48,955 bases of DNA, taken from NCBI GenBank assembly GCA_903871335.1, contig CAIQGE010000001.1:1-48955 (forward strand). The letters are read 5' to 3'. Source of the DNA: an uncultured Actinomycetes bacterium. Lineage in GTDB: Bacteria; Actinomycetota; Acidimicrobiia; Acidimicrobiales; RAAP-2. Below, one piece after another: positions 27,613 to 36,300 of the stretch (position 1 is its first letter; each line of letters starts with the position of its first letter). Position numbers and translations under genes: made by a program. Below the pieces are notes generated by a model that was not told the origin of the DNA, searched no databases, and saw nothing but the letters and a program-made list of their open reading frames with translations.

Positions 27613-28034
27613 CGACCGCTCACGGCACGTTCGACAACACGGTGGATCGAGAGTTCCCGCCCATTGGTTGGCTCGCCACGGGAGCGTTGGGCGCGGTGAT
27701 TGTGGGTGGCGTGTTGATGGCTGCCTACGCGCCACGTCGAGCTCCTCTCGGTGTGGCGACGGGACTTCTCGTTCTCGGCATCGCGCTTCTCGCTGCCGCG
27801 TGGACCTTGCTGCTGCGACAGAAGAACTTTGCGTGGCGGACCTTCAGCAAGGTCTTTCGGTGGGCGCTTCTCGCGTACACCGTGACGTCCGCGATGATCG
27901 AGTTCGCCTTCGTTCGCGATCACACCACGGGAGAGCCACTCGTCTTAGTGACGCTGATGCTCGTGGTCTTCGCCACCAGTGTTCCCACTTCGATTGCCTT
28001 CACCGTCGCGCGATACGCGGACCCCGATCAGTAG
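27609..28034 (+). CDS. Small membrane protein coupled to 27001 gene
   Basis: Unassigned 141-residue membrane protein with four predicted helices (near residues 20-40, 50-68, 82-98, 108-127). ATGA overlap with the upstream stop implies translational coupling, so the two probably act together. Loops contain RRAPLG and RDHTTGEP. No family motif is seen. Confidence 0.6.
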   Translation: MTTAHGTFDNTVDREFPPIGWLATGALGAVIVGGVLMAAYAPRRAPLGVATGLLVLGIALLAAAWTLLLRQKNFAWRTFSKVFRWALLAYTVTSAMIEFAFVRDHTTGEPLVLVTLMLVVFATSVPTSIAFTVARYADPDQ

Positions 28035-28092
28035 CGCGCGACGGCGACGGCGTTGCCACTGCGTCCCGTGACCAATTACTAGAGTCACGGCA

Positions 28093-28638
28093 ATGACGGA
28101 TGATGCGCGGATCATCGTGATCTCGGGACTTCCCGGCGTCGGCAAGAGCACGGTGTCGCATCTCGTGGCGAGTCGGTTGGGTCGCGCTGCTCACGTCGAA
28201 GCTGACCGGCTCCACGACTTGATCGTGGCCGGGGCGGTTAACCCCGAGGCGTCGGGTCCCACGGGGGAAGCGGCGGAACAGGTTCGACTTCGGTTGAAGA
28301 ATGCGACGGTGCTCGCGCGCTCCTTCGTCGCGGCGGGGTTCTCCGCGGTTATTGACGACATCATCACCGGTTCACGCTTTGACGACCTGGTGGAGGATCT
28401 GGGTGGCACTCCTTTTTGCTTCGTGATGTTGTTACGTGATTTAGACGTCATGAAAGACGAGTGGCGTGCCATCGGTAGTCCCTTCGTTGATTCCTTCGAC
28501 TGGCTCGACAAAGAGATTCGCGAACTGACGCCTCGACGAGGACTGTGGATCGATACGACGGGGGTAAGCGTCGAGGACACCGTGAAAGCCGTTCTCGCCG
28601 GTCTCGATGACGCGGTCGTGACCGCGGATGCGAATTGA
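28093..28638 (+). CDS. P-loop kinase-like NTPase
   Basis: Cytosolic P-loop protein of the AAA/zeta-toxin/gluconate-kinase-like group. The 181-residue product has Walker A GLPGVGKST at about residues 13-21 and HVEADRLHDL in the position of a substrate-binding region. VIDDIITG is a Walker-B-like strand. Substrate unknown; relatives phosphorylate small molecules such as shikimate, gluconate or aminoglycosides. Begins 58 bases after the membrane-protein pair. Confidence 0.68.
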   Translation: MTDDARIIVISGLPGVGKSTVSHLVASRLGRAAHVEADRLHDLIVAGAVNPEASGPTGEAAEQVRLRLKNATVLARSFVAAGFSAVIDDIITGSRFDDLVEDLGGTPFCFVMLLRDLDVMKDEWRAIGSPFVDSFDWLDKEIRELTPRRGLWIDTTGVSVEDTVKAVLAGLDDAVVTADAN

Positions 28639-29320
28639 TCACTCTTCATCACCACATCCATCGATACTCTGCGCCATAGAAGAAAATGTGGGATCGACGT
28701 GAGTGGTGACCAGGTTGAGGAGCTCTTTGAGAAAACTGACGGGGAGAACGACACCGAAGAGTGGTCGCCCGCGATCTTTCCGATCAACTGAAAAATTGGG
28801 TGGGTTGTTTTGTGGGCTCTCGCGGCCCGGGAGATCGCGTCGATTGCTGCAGGTTGCTGTGTCATATTCCATTCCCCCGAGGGGTCCTTCTTGACGACGC
28901 CTCTGCATGTGGGCCACGTCTTGAATCAGCTCGGCGCGTCTGGTGATGGTGTGGGCGTCGTGTTGGTGGCCGCTGCTTTCGCGTTGTGCAGGGTGATATT
29001 CGTGCTCAGGGTCGGAACTGACGCGGTCGACGTCGATTCAAAGGACGTCAGTTGCGTGCGCTCAACTTCTGTTGTGTGCCGTCCTCTGAGCATCCGCTTC
29101 GATAGGCGCCCTGCTGTTGGTAACGGGAACTGTGCTTTATTACGGACAACTCGATGATCATTGGGTGCATTTCGTGTCGCATGAAGCGTTTTACGTTGGT
29201 TACGCGGAGCTCGCAGGGGTCGCGACGTTCATCGTGCTGCGTCTGCGTCGTTCTCTAGATACGGCCGACGTGAATTAGGGAGCGCGGTCAGGCTGCCTCG
29301 CGGACGAAACAACCGGTTTT
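28639..29320. other. Gene-poor, decayed stretch
   Basis: A 680-bp stretch without an intact gene. Several short frames exist on both strands but none has a good start and a protein-like composition. The only convincing coding signal is the membrane-protein remnant at 29090-29278. The composition is more T-rich than its flanks, suggesting loss of selection. I see no insertion-sequence ends or direct repeats. Confidence 0.5.
29090..29278 (+). pseudogene. Membrane-protein C-terminal remnant
   Basis: The open frame from after the TGA at 29087-29089 to the TAG at 29276-29278 reads like a real membrane protein: a hydrophobic run IGALLLVTGTVLYYGQ, a polar middle with WVHF and SHEAFYVGY, a second hydrophobic run AGVATFIVLRL, and a charged end. 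The same frame before the TGA reads VACAQLLLCAVL, also hydrophobic. No ATG or GTG lies inside, only a TTG at 29117. This fits a gene broken by an internal stop, or a sequencing error. Confidence 0.45.
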
Positions 29321-29407
29321 TGGTGGGCGAGGGGGGACTTGAACCCCCACATCCTTTCGAATACAGGCACCTGAAGCCTGCGCGTCTGCCTATTCCGCCA
29401 CTCGCCC
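29321..29407 (-). tRNA. tRNA-Leu (anticodon CAG)
   Basis: Read on the minus strand it starts GGGCGAG and ends CTCGCCC-A-CCA, a full 7-bp acceptor with encoded CCA. The anticodon arm is CAGGC-TTCAGGT-GCCTG, giving CAG, and a long variable arm marks a class II tRNA. The T arm GGGGG-TTCAAGT-CCCCC is complete. Confidence 0.95.
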
Positions 29408-29495
29408 GAATGGTTCAGCAACACTACTCCACGATAACGGAGCGGTTTTTCGCGCCTCACGAAGGCCTCGCGACACCGGTACAGTTGATATTGCT

Positions 29496-30143
29496 ATGGC
29501 GCTGCGAAACGTAGAGAGTCGCCTGGAGCGCTTCTTCGAGCGGGGTCTCTCGCGACCCTTCAAGAGTGCGTTGCAGCCGATCGAGATCGGTCAAAGGATG
29601 GTCCGCGAGATGGACCTCGGCCGCCGCGTCTCCAATCGGGGACTCATGGCGCCCAACAACATCAAGATCTGGATCTCCGAGGGCGACGCTCAACGCTTCG
29701 ACGGTTTTCAGCACGCACTCGTTGAGGAACTCACCGAGACGGCTCGACAGCACGCCTTGGGCGAGAGTTACAACTTCGTCGGCCCGGTGGTCGTCGAAAT
29801 GTTCGTCGACGACGAACTCGCCGTCGGCACCATGAAGGTGAAAGCGTCATTCGTGGGGGGACAGAGCGAGCCCCGCATTGTTGTCTCCGATGGCTCCACC
29901 TACCCCGTCGGCTCGACCCCCGTCGTGGTGGGAAGGTCCGGCGAGTGCCAGATCGTTATCTCCGAGACCAGCGTCTCGCGGCGCCATGCGGAATTCTGGT
30001 GGACCGGTGAGGGTGTCGCCGTGCGAGATCTGCAGTCGACCAACGGAACTCTGGTGAATGGGCATCGCGTCACGGCCGTGTCGCTGTCACCACACGACGT
30101 TGTAGAAATCGGTGGCCAGACGCTACGAATTGAACTGGCGTAA
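29496..30143 (+). CDS. fhaA: FhaA-like DUF3662 and FHA domain protein
   Basis: FhaA binds phosphothreonine and links PknA/PknB signalling to cell-wall synthesis and polar growth in mycobacteria. The 215-residue protein has the N-terminal DUF3662 domain (LERFFERGLSRPFKSALQPIEI onward) at about residues 8-120. A C-terminal FHA domain follows at about 138-215, with GRSGECQIVI, SVSRRHAEF and LQSTNGTLVNG as the phosphopeptide-binding loops. It has only a short linker between the two, whereas the mycobacterial protein has a very long one. It is first in the fhaA-fhaB-pstP-pbpA-pknB run. Confidence 0.9.
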   Translation: MALRNVESRLERFFERGLSRPFKSALQPIEIGQRMVREMDLGRRVSNRGLMAPNNIKIWISEGDAQRFDGFQHALVEELTETARQHALGESYNFVGPVVVEMFVDDELAVGTMKVKASFVGGQSEPRIVVSDGSTYPVGSTPVVVGRSGECQIVISETSVSRRHAEFWWTGEGVAVRDLQSTNGTLVNGHRVTAVSLSPHDVVEIGGQTLRIELA

Positions 30144-30145
30144 TT

Positions 30146-30598
30146 TTGTACTCCTTCGCAACGGACTACACGGCGATCATCCGGCCCCTGCAGATCATCG
30201 TCATGGCTGTGGCTGGTCTGTTCTTGTTGCGCGTGACGCGGGTCGCTCTCGTGGAAATGCGTCCGCCCAAGACGGACGACGCACCTCGTCGTTCTCGGCG
30301 CCGCTCGTCGCCGCTCGGACTTGAATTCATTGAGCCCGAGGAATATCAGGGACATCACGTCGAAGTGGTCGGCTCGCTCATGGTGGGGCGCGGCGGCGAT
30401 TGTGATCTACCGCTGCAGGACACGTATCTCTCCACTCACCACGCGCGTTTCACCATGGACGATGGCGACCTGTTGGTGGAGGACCTCGGTTCCACGAACG
30501 GGACCTACGTCAATCAAGAACTCATCGCGCATCGCACCAAGCTCGATCGGGGGGACATCGTGCAAGTTGGGGGTGTGCTCTTCGAGGTCGTGCGATGA
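30146..30598 (+). CDS. fhaB: FhaB/FipA-like FHA domain protein
   Basis: Membrane-anchored FHA protein. In mycobacteria FhaB (FipA) is phosphorylated by PknA/PknB and works in septum formation. The 150-residue product has an N-terminal helix at about residues 10-33, a basic linker (RRSRRRSS) and an FHA domain (GRGGDCDLPL, STHHARF, GSTNGTYVNQ) at about 60-148. The TTG start is 2 bases after the fhaA stop; no ATG or GTG precedes the helix, so this unusual start is needed. Its end overlaps pstP by 4 bases. Confidence 0.88.
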   Translation: MYSFATDYTAIIRPLQIIVMAVAGLFLLRVTRVALVEMRPPKTDDAPRRSRRRSSPLGLEFIEPEEYQGHHVEVVGSLMVGRGGDCDLPLQDTYLSTHHARFTMDDGDLLVEDLGSTNGTYVNQELIAHRTKLDRGDIVQVGGVLFEVVR

Positions 30599-31824
30599 CG
30601 ACGTGGCGCTACGCGGCCTCCTCCGACGTCGGCCTCGTACGGGAGATTAACGAGGACTCCTTTCTCGTTACGCCCGACATCGCCATCGTCGCTGACGGTA
30701 TGGGTGGTCACGCCGCGGGCGAGATTGCCTCGGCGATCGCGGTCGAAGTGGTGGCCAACGTATTCACGGTCGAGCCCACCGCCTCGGGTTTACGGGACGC
30801 GGTAGCCGCCGCGAACGACGCGATTCGCGACGACGCCCTTGCGCATCCCGAGCGAGCCGGAATGGGAACAACCGTCGTGGCGGTCGCCCTCGTGCCCACG
30901 TCCCAAGGACTCTTGCCGACCGTCATCAACGTCGGCGACTCGCGGGCCTACCAACTCCGCGACGGCGCGATGCGCCAGATCACATTGGACCACTCGGTCG
31001 CTGAAGAGTGGGTCCGGCAGGGACGTTTGTCGCCGGAAGAGGCGGCGGTTCATCCCCGGCGACACCAACTCACTCGCACTTTGGGCGTCGAGGGCCTCTC
31101 GGAGCCCGACGTCTTTCCCCTGGCGCTCGAACCTGGTGATCGCCTGCTGCTGTGTAGTGATGGACTGTCCAATGAAGTGAGCGACGACGAGATGGCCTCG
31201 TTGGCGAGTTCACCGTACAGTCTCGAAGAAGCCACGGCGAATCTCGTCGCGATGGCCAACCACCACGGGGGACGCGACAACATCACCGTTGTCCTCCTCG
31301 AATTTGACGAAGTCTCCGCGAGCGCGCCCGTGAGCACGACGGGAGTCGTGGCCGTGACTCCGATGGACGTGACCCCGGCGCCGGCCGCTGTCCAACCAGC
31401 ACCAGAGATCACGTCCGCGGCGGTTCCGCGCACGGCGCGGCGACGCACCAAAAGATTCACGTGGCGCACGGCACTGTTTCTCATCACGCTCTTCGCGGTG
31501 CTGGGCTCGACCTTCTTCGTGCTGCGGTGGTACGCGAATTCGAACTACTACCTCGCCTCCAACGGCACGACGGTCACCATTTATCAGGGCCAGCCCGGTG
31601 GATTCTTGTGGTTCAAGCCAAAGGAAGTCCAGGGCACGACGTATCTCGTCACACAACTTCGCCCCGGGGATCAACAGTCTCTGGCTCTCACCATCTCGGA
31701 GGCCTCGGTGGAGGACGCCATTAGCTACGCCACGTATCTGCATAATCAGTGGGTCATTGAGCAGACCAACGGTGGGGGCACTACGACCACCACGTCATCG
31801 ACCACCACCACGGCGGCGGGGTAG
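30595..31824 (+). CDS. pstP: PP2C Ser/Thr phosphatase PstP
   Basis: Metal-dependent PP2C phosphatase that reverses PknB phosphorylation. Of 409 residues, the first about 240 form the catalytic domain, with metal-ligand motifs INEDSF, ADGMGGHAAGE, GDSRAY and GGRDNITVVL. A Pro/Ala linker follows, then one transmembrane helix at about residues 293-312 and an extracellular domain of about 80 residues ending in a Thr/Gly-rich tail (TTTTTSSTTTT). The ATG overlaps the fhaB stop (ATGA). The next gene starts 2 bases later, where rodA lies in Mycobacterium. Confidence 0.93.
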   Translation: MTTWRYAASSDVGLVREINEDSFLVTPDIAIVADGMGGHAAGEIASAIAVEVVANVFTVEPTASGLRDAVAAANDAIRDDALAHPERAGMGTTVVAVALVPTSQGLLPTVINVGDSRAYQLRDGAMRQITLDHSVAEEWVRQGRLSPEEAAVHPRRHQLTRTLGVEGLSEPDVFPLALEPGDRLLLCSDGLSNEVSDDEMASLASSPYSLEEATANLVAMANHHGGRDNITVVLLEFDEVSASAPVSTTGVVAVTPMDVTPAPAAVQPAPEITSAAVPRTARRRTKRFTWRTALFLITLFAVLGSTFFVLRWYANSNYYLASNGTTVTIYQGQPGGFLWFKPKEVQGTTYLVTQLRPGDQQSLALTISEASVEDAISYATYLHNQWVIEQTNGGGTTTTTSSTTTTAAG

Positions 31825-31826
31825 TC

Positions 31827-33326
31827 GTGTCCCGTCGTCTCGGTTACCTTGGCGCGCTCATGATCCTGCTGTTCGCAGTGATCATCGGGCAGTCGGTCTA
31901 CCTGCAGTTCTTCCACGCCGAAGCCCTCAACCAGTCGCCGCTCAACCCCCGACAGCAGTCGGCGGGCCAACACTCGCCCCGGGGGGTCATTGAAGCGGCC
32001 GACGGCGAGATTCTCGCGCAGTCGGTGAAGTCCGGAAATAGCCTGTATCCGTGGATGCGTGAGTATCCGCTCGGGAGCCTGACCGCCGGCGTCGTCGGTT
32101 GGGTGTCCAACTCACACGGCGACTGGGGTTTAGAAGCGCAGTATTCCAGCGACCTCATTGCTCACAAGCAGCCGCCCAAGAGCCTGGCGCAGGTCTTGGC
32201 GCCCGTGACGGCCGCCGACTCGATCCAATTGACGCTGGAGCCGGCTCTCCAGCGAGTGGCCGCCAAGGCGTTGCACGGCGAAGACGGAGCCGTCGTGGCA
32301 CTCGATCCACGAACCGGTGCCGTTCTCGCGATGTACTCGAACCCCACCTACAACCCGAATCCCATGTCGTCGCCCAACGTGGCCACCGAAGACGCCACGT
32401 GGGCGGCCATCAATAAGAACAACGCCCACCACTTTCCGCCCCTGGGCATGATTGCGACGCAACAGTCGTTCCCCCCGGGATCAACGATGAAGGTCGTCAC
32501 GACCGCGTCGGTAGTGGTGAACAAGCCCCAGTTGCTCTTCAAGTCCTATCCGAGGCTCGTGTGCACCCCGCTACCCAATACCAACAAGGTCCTTTGCAAT
32601 GACGGCCTCACCAGTTGTGGTGGTCTCATCTCGATCATGCTCCCGGTGTCCTGTGACCCGGGGTACGGACTCGTTGGTCTCGACCTCGGCGGCACGGACC
32701 TATCGGCGACGGCGAATTCTTTCGGGTACAACCAATCAATCCCGATTGACTTGCCCGGTGTCGCAACGAGTTACTTCCCCTCCGCCGCGACGTTGAAATA
32801 CGACCAACCGCAGGTCGCGTATTCGGCGATCGGTCAGGAGAACGTGCGCGCGACGGCATTGCAAAATGCCCTCGTGGCCGCGGCCATCGCCAACGGGGGC
32901 ACGACGATGACCCCACATTTTTTGAATCAGATCATCAGTCCGAGCGGCAAGGTCGTGAGCACCTACAAGCCGGCGGCGTGGTTGAACCCGATGACACCCA
33001 CCCAGGCGCAGCAGATCGTGCCCCTGATGCAGAACGTGGTGCGCTTCGGCACCGCGGCCTACGTGGGCTTCCTGCCCCAGGATGACGTCGCCGCCAAGAC
33101 CGGAACCGCGCAAACGGGCAACAGCGCCCACAACACCGACGACTGGATGATCGCTTTCGCGCCGGCGACGCACCCCGTGGTGGCGGTGGCGGTGATTGTT
33201 CCGTATCAGAACATCTCGACGACCGGTGCCGAGGCGGCCGGGCCGGTGATGAAGTGCGTGATCGAAGGCGCACTGGCGATCAACCAGGGACTACCCGCCT
33301 CGGGCACGGCGACGACGTGCAAGTGA
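31827..33326 (+). CDS. pbpA: Class B penicillin-binding protein PbpA
   Basis: Transpeptidase that crosslinks peptidoglycan, anchored by an N-terminal helix (about residues 8-26). The 499-residue protein has the catalytic Ser219 in STMK and the KTG triad motif at 424-426 (AAKTGTAQ). The middle motif reads SCD at 275-277, where the family has SxN. Four cysteines (246, 257, 264, 276) surround that region, in an extracytoplasmic domain. The start is GTG, 2 bases after pstP. A 46-bp gap separates it from pknB. It would normally work with RodA or another SEDS polymerase, not found at this position. Confidence 0.92.
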   Translation: MSRRLGYLGALMILLFAVIIGQSVYLQFFHAEALNQSPLNPRQQSAGQHSPRGVIEAADGEILAQSVKSGNSLYPWMREYPLGSLTAGVVGWVSNSHGDWGLEAQYSSDLIAHKQPPKSLAQVLAPVTAADSIQLTLEPALQRVAAKALHGEDGAVVALDPRTGAVLAMYSNPTYNPNPMSSPNVATEDATWAAINKNNAHHFPPLGMIATQQSFPPGSTMKVVTTASVVVNKPQLLFKSYPRLVCTPLPNTNKVLCNDGLTSCGGLISIMLPVSCDPGYGLVGLDLGGTDLSATANSFGYNQSIPIDLPGVATSYFPSAATLKYDQPQVAYSAIGQENVRATALQNALVAAAIANGGTTMTPHFLNQIISPSGKVVSTYKPAAWLNPMTPTQAQQIVPLMQNVVRFGTAAYVGFLPQDDVAAKTGTAQTGNSAHNTDDWMIAFAPATHPVVAVAVIVPYQNISTTGAEAAGPVMKCVIEGALAINQGLPASGTATTCK

Positions 33327-33372
33327 TGAGAACTGTGCGGCGAATTGAACTGCACGTAGGCTGGGAGACACC

Positions 33373-35289
33373 ATGGAGCCGGTAGTAGACCAGACAATCT
33401 ATTCAAATCGTTATCAGGTCACTCACCTGATCGCCCGTGGTGGCATGGCGATGGTCTACCGCGCGCACGACCTCTTACTGAACCGCTTCGTGGCGCTCAA
33501 GATCCTGTACCCGGAATTGAGCGTGGACCGGACCTTTGTCGAGCGCTTCCGTCGCGAAGCGCAGGCCGCCGCGAACCTGTCGCACCCCAACATCGTTCCG
33601 ATCTTTGACTGGGGCGAAGAAAACGGCACGTACTTCATCGTGATGGAACTCATCGAGGGAACCTCTCTCGCCGAGCTGCTACGCAATTCGCGCACCTTGT
33701 CACCCGCCAAGTCAGCGCAAGTCTGCGCGCAGGTGGCGAGCGCACTGGGCTACGCCCACCGTCAGGGTGTCGTGCACCGTGACGTGAAGCCGGGGAACAT
33801 CTTGTTGACCGACGACCAGCAGGTCAAGGTCACCGACTTCGGTATTGCGCAAGCCATGTCCACCGAGGATAACCTCACGATGGCCGGCTCGGTCATGGGA
33901 ACCGCGACGTACTTCTCACCCGAGCAGGCCGAGGGCGCCCTCGTTGATGGACGCAGCGATGTCTACTCACTCGGCGTCGTTCTCTATGAACTTCTCGCCG
34001 GGCGTCCGCCCTTCATGGGTGAGTCACCGGTGGCGGTCGCGTCCAAGCACGTGCGCGAGGTCGCCCCGTTGCCCAGTCAGTTCAATCCAGCCCTGCCGAC
34101 GGACCTCGAGGCCGTCACGATGCACGCGTTGGCGAAGAACCCCAATGATCGCTATCAGACCGCCGACGAATTACGCTCTGATCTCCTGCGATTCGTCGAG
34201 GGCCAGCCCGTGTCCGTCGCCGGTCGTAACGCCTTCATGGCCGACGACGCCACGCGAGCGGTCGCCGCAGTGGCCCCGATGGGTGAACGCACGCAGGCCG
34301 TTCCGATCATGACGGGTCCGCGCACCGATATTCGTAAGAAGAAGAACCGCACGCCGCTCATCGCGGCGATCGTGGCGTTGGTGTTGCTGCTCACCGGCGT
34401 TGGCGCCTACGCCCTTCTCGCCAAGACGGCAACAACAACCATGCCCGACCTCGTCGGACAAACATTGACCAACGCCAATACCACGTTGCACGACGACGGA
34501 CTCGTGAGTCAGACGACGCTGCAGGTCTCGTCAACCGTGCCGGCGGGATCGGTGATCTCTACGGACCCGAAGGCGGGCGTGAAAGTCACCAAGGGTCAAC
34601 TCGTGTCACTCGTGGTCTCGCAGGGATCTACCTCGACGCCCGTCACCATTCCTCCGGTCGTCGGCCAGTCGCTCACCGAAGCGCAGTCCACGCTGCAGAG
34701 TCTGCAACTCTCGGTCAAAGTGGAGTTCACGTCAATCTCCTCGGGTTCGGCGACGCCGAACACCGTGCTAGATCAATATCCTCCCGGTGGCACCAAGGGC
34801 CAGACCGGTGACCTCGTGACCTTGACGGTTCTCACGCCCGGATCGACGTTCCCGTTACCCGACGTCACCGGTAAGTCCGTCGTGGACGCAGCGACGCAAC
34901 TCGGGAACGCGGGACTGACGATTTCCGAAGCGCAGGGCAGTGCCTGCTCCAACACCATCCCGGCGGGCAATGTCGTCAAGACGTCACCGGCGGCGGGACA
35001 GCCTGTGAAGTCGCAGCAGAGCATTGAACTCATCGTCTCGACCGGCGTGTGCAACGTATCGGTGCCGAATGTGACGACGGCGAACAAGGCGACGGCCACC
35101 TCGGTGCTCACGAGCGCCGGATTCGTGGCGAGCTTCGTGAACTCAACGTCGACCCAGTGTGCGAACTTGAGCGACCAGGTGCTCTCGCAGTCACCGGCGC
35201 AATACAGTCAGGCGCCCTACGGCTCCACGGTCGTGCTGCAGTACTGCCCGATCAACACGACCACCACCACCACGCTGCCGCCGGGTTAG
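33373..35289 (+). CDS. pknB: Ser/Thr kinase PknB with four PASTA domains
   Basis: Membrane receptor kinase that senses muropeptides or lipid II through extracellular PASTA repeats. The 638-residue protein has a kinase domain at about 14-270: glycine loop ARGGMAMV, Lys43 in VALKIL, HRDVKPGN with Asp137, and DFG. A juxtamembrane region and one transmembrane helix at about 329-350 follow, then four PASTA units starting near 356, 423, 491 and 558. The end is a Thr-rich LPPG tail. A GGGAG site precedes the ATG. The last bases overlap the convergent trpG/pabA gene. No second kinase (pknA) is at this locus. Confidence 0.95.
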   Translation: MEPVVDQTIYSNRYQVTHLIARGGMAMVYRAHDLLLNRFVALKILYPELSVDRTFVERFRREAQAAANLSHPNIVPIFDWGEENGTYFIVMELIEGTSLAELLRNSRTLSPAKSAQVCAQVASALGYAHRQGVVHRDVKPGNILLTDDQQVKVTDFGIAQAMSTEDNLTMAGSVMGTATYFSPEQAEGALVDGRSDVYSLGVVLYELLAGRPPFMGESPVAVASKHVREVAPLPSQFNPALPTDLEAVTMHALAKNPNDRYQTADELRSDLLRFVEGQPVSVAGRNAFMADDATRAVAAVAPMGERTQAVPIMTGPRTDIRKKKNRTPLIAAIVALVLLLTGVGAYALLAKTATTTMPDLVGQTLTNANTTLHDDGLVSQTTLQVSSTVPAGSVISTDPKAGVKVTKGQLVSLVVSQGSTSTPVTIPPVVGQSLTEAQSTLQSLQLSVKVEFTSISSGSATPNTVLDQYPPGGTKGQTGDLVTLTVLTPGSTFPLPDVTGKSVVDAATQLGNAGLTISEAQGSACSNTIPAGNVVKTSPAAGQPVKSQQSIELIVSTGVCNVSVPNVTTANKATATSVLTSAGFVASFVNSTSTQCANLSDQVLSQSPAQYSQAPYGSTVVLQYCPINTTTTTTLPPG

Positions 35290-35861
35290 GCCAATCGCGC
35301 GAGGAAGTTCCCGAGCATCGCGAGACCGTCTATGGTCAGCACGCTCTCGGGGTGGAACTGCACACCCTCAATCGGCAGCGTCTTGTGCCGCACGCCCATG
35401 ATGATCGTGCCCTCGCTCCACGCGGTGACCTCGAGTTCGTCGGGCAAGGTGGCCGGATCGATCACGAGCGAGTGGTAGCGCGTGGCCTGCAGGGGCGACG
35501 GCAGACCCACAAAGACGCCCTCGCCGTGGTGTTCGATGTCCGAGACCTTCCCGTGCATAATCGTCGGTGCTCGCACGACGTGACCGCCGAACACGGCGCC
35601 AATGGCCTGATGACCGAGACACACGCCGAGGAGAGGGATGGTCGACCCGAGCGTCGCGATGACCTCGCAGGTGATGCCCGCTCCCTCGGGCCGTCCGGGT
35701 CCGGGAGATAAGAGGATGCCGTCGGGCTGAAGGGCCGCGATCTGCTCGACGGTGATCTGGTCGTTGCGCTCGACGATCACCTCGGCACCGAGTTGGCCCA
35801 TTTCTTGGACCAGATTCCACGTGAACGAGTCGTAATTGTCGAGAACGAACACCCGGGCCAT
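35286..35861 (-). CDS. trpG: Anthranilate/aminodeoxychorismate synthase glutaminase
   Basis: Class I glutamine amidotransferase that gives ammonia to chorismate for tryptophan (TrpG) or folate (PabA). The 191-residue protein has the nucleophile in GVCLGHQAIG, the oxyanion strand SPGPGRPEGAG and the histidine-glutamate pair in QFHPESV. ATG 35861 (MARVFVLDNYDSFTWNLV) is preferred over an upstream in-frame start. The trpG/pabA gene next to pknB and crgA is a common actinobacterial order. Which of the two pathways it serves cannot be told. Confidence 0.88.
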   Translation of the reverse strand: MARVFVLDNYDSFTWNLVQEMGQLGAEVIVERNDQITVEQIAALQPDGILLSPGPGRPEGAGITCEVIATLGSTIPLLGVCLGHQAIGAVFGGHVVRAPTIMHGKVSDIEHHGEGVFVGLPSPLQATRYHSLVIDPATLPDELEVTAWSEGTIIMGVRHKTLPIEGVQFHPESVLTIDGLAMLGNFLARLA

Positions 35862-35914
35862 GGGTGCAGGATACTGACCTTGATCGGTACCCCTGGACGG
35901 GGGAGGGCTAACAT

Positions 35915-36238
35915 TTGCCATCTATGGCGTCAAAGAACAGTGGTCCGGGTCGAAAGAGCAGCTCGAAGAACAAGGGACCGGTTCGTCACGAAGGTCGCAC
36001 GACGGGTCGGTACGTGAATCCCGTCGCCAGTGGTCGCGTGACACCGGTGGCGACGAACGAAACGAAAGAGAGCCCTCGTTGGTACGGTGCCTTCGTTCTC
36101 GGCACCCTGCTGCTCGGTGTTCTGACGATGGTGTTGAACTACGCCGAACTCCTGCCGGGCGCCGCGTCCGCGTGGTACCTGCTGGTCGGCATCGTGTTGC
36201 TCTTCGTGGGTTTCGGTGCTCTCGTCAATTATCGGTGA
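35915..36238 (+). CDS. crgA: Cell division protein CrgA
   Basis: CrgA is a small two-helix membrane protein that recruits divisome proteins (FtsI, FtsQ, PbpA) in actinobacteria. The 107-residue product has a basic, disordered N-terminus of about 55 residues and the CrgA core SPRWYGAFVLGTLLLGVLTM with a second helix AWYLLVGIVLLFVGFG, ending LVNYR. I chose TTG 35915 because GGAGG lies 8 bases upstream; the ATG at 35924 lacks a well-spaced site. It is divergent from trpG. A strong terminator follows 14 bases after its stop. Confidence 0.85.
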   Translation: MPSMASKNSGPGRKSSSKNKGPVRHEGRTTGRYVNPVASGRVTPVATNETKESPRWYGAFVLGTLLLGVLTMVLNYAELLPGAASAWYLLVGIVLLFVGFGALVNYR

Positions 36239-36252
36239 CGACCTAGAGACAT

Positions 36253-36290
36253 AAAAAAAAGGCCCGCACCCCGAAAGGTGCGGGCCTTTT
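36253..36290. terminator. Bidirectional Rho-independent terminator
   Basis: A GC-rich stem GGCCCGCACC / GGTGCGGGCC with loop CCGAAA, flanked by A8 on the left and TTTT on the right. It sits between convergent crgA and thiolase and can end transcription from both. Confidence 0.92.
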
Positions 36291-36300
36291 CGTGTAGGTC

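Noticed and set aside
35811-35826. parS-like ATTCCACGTGAA
   Set aside because: Inside the trpG coding sequence and not a full palindrome; likely chance.
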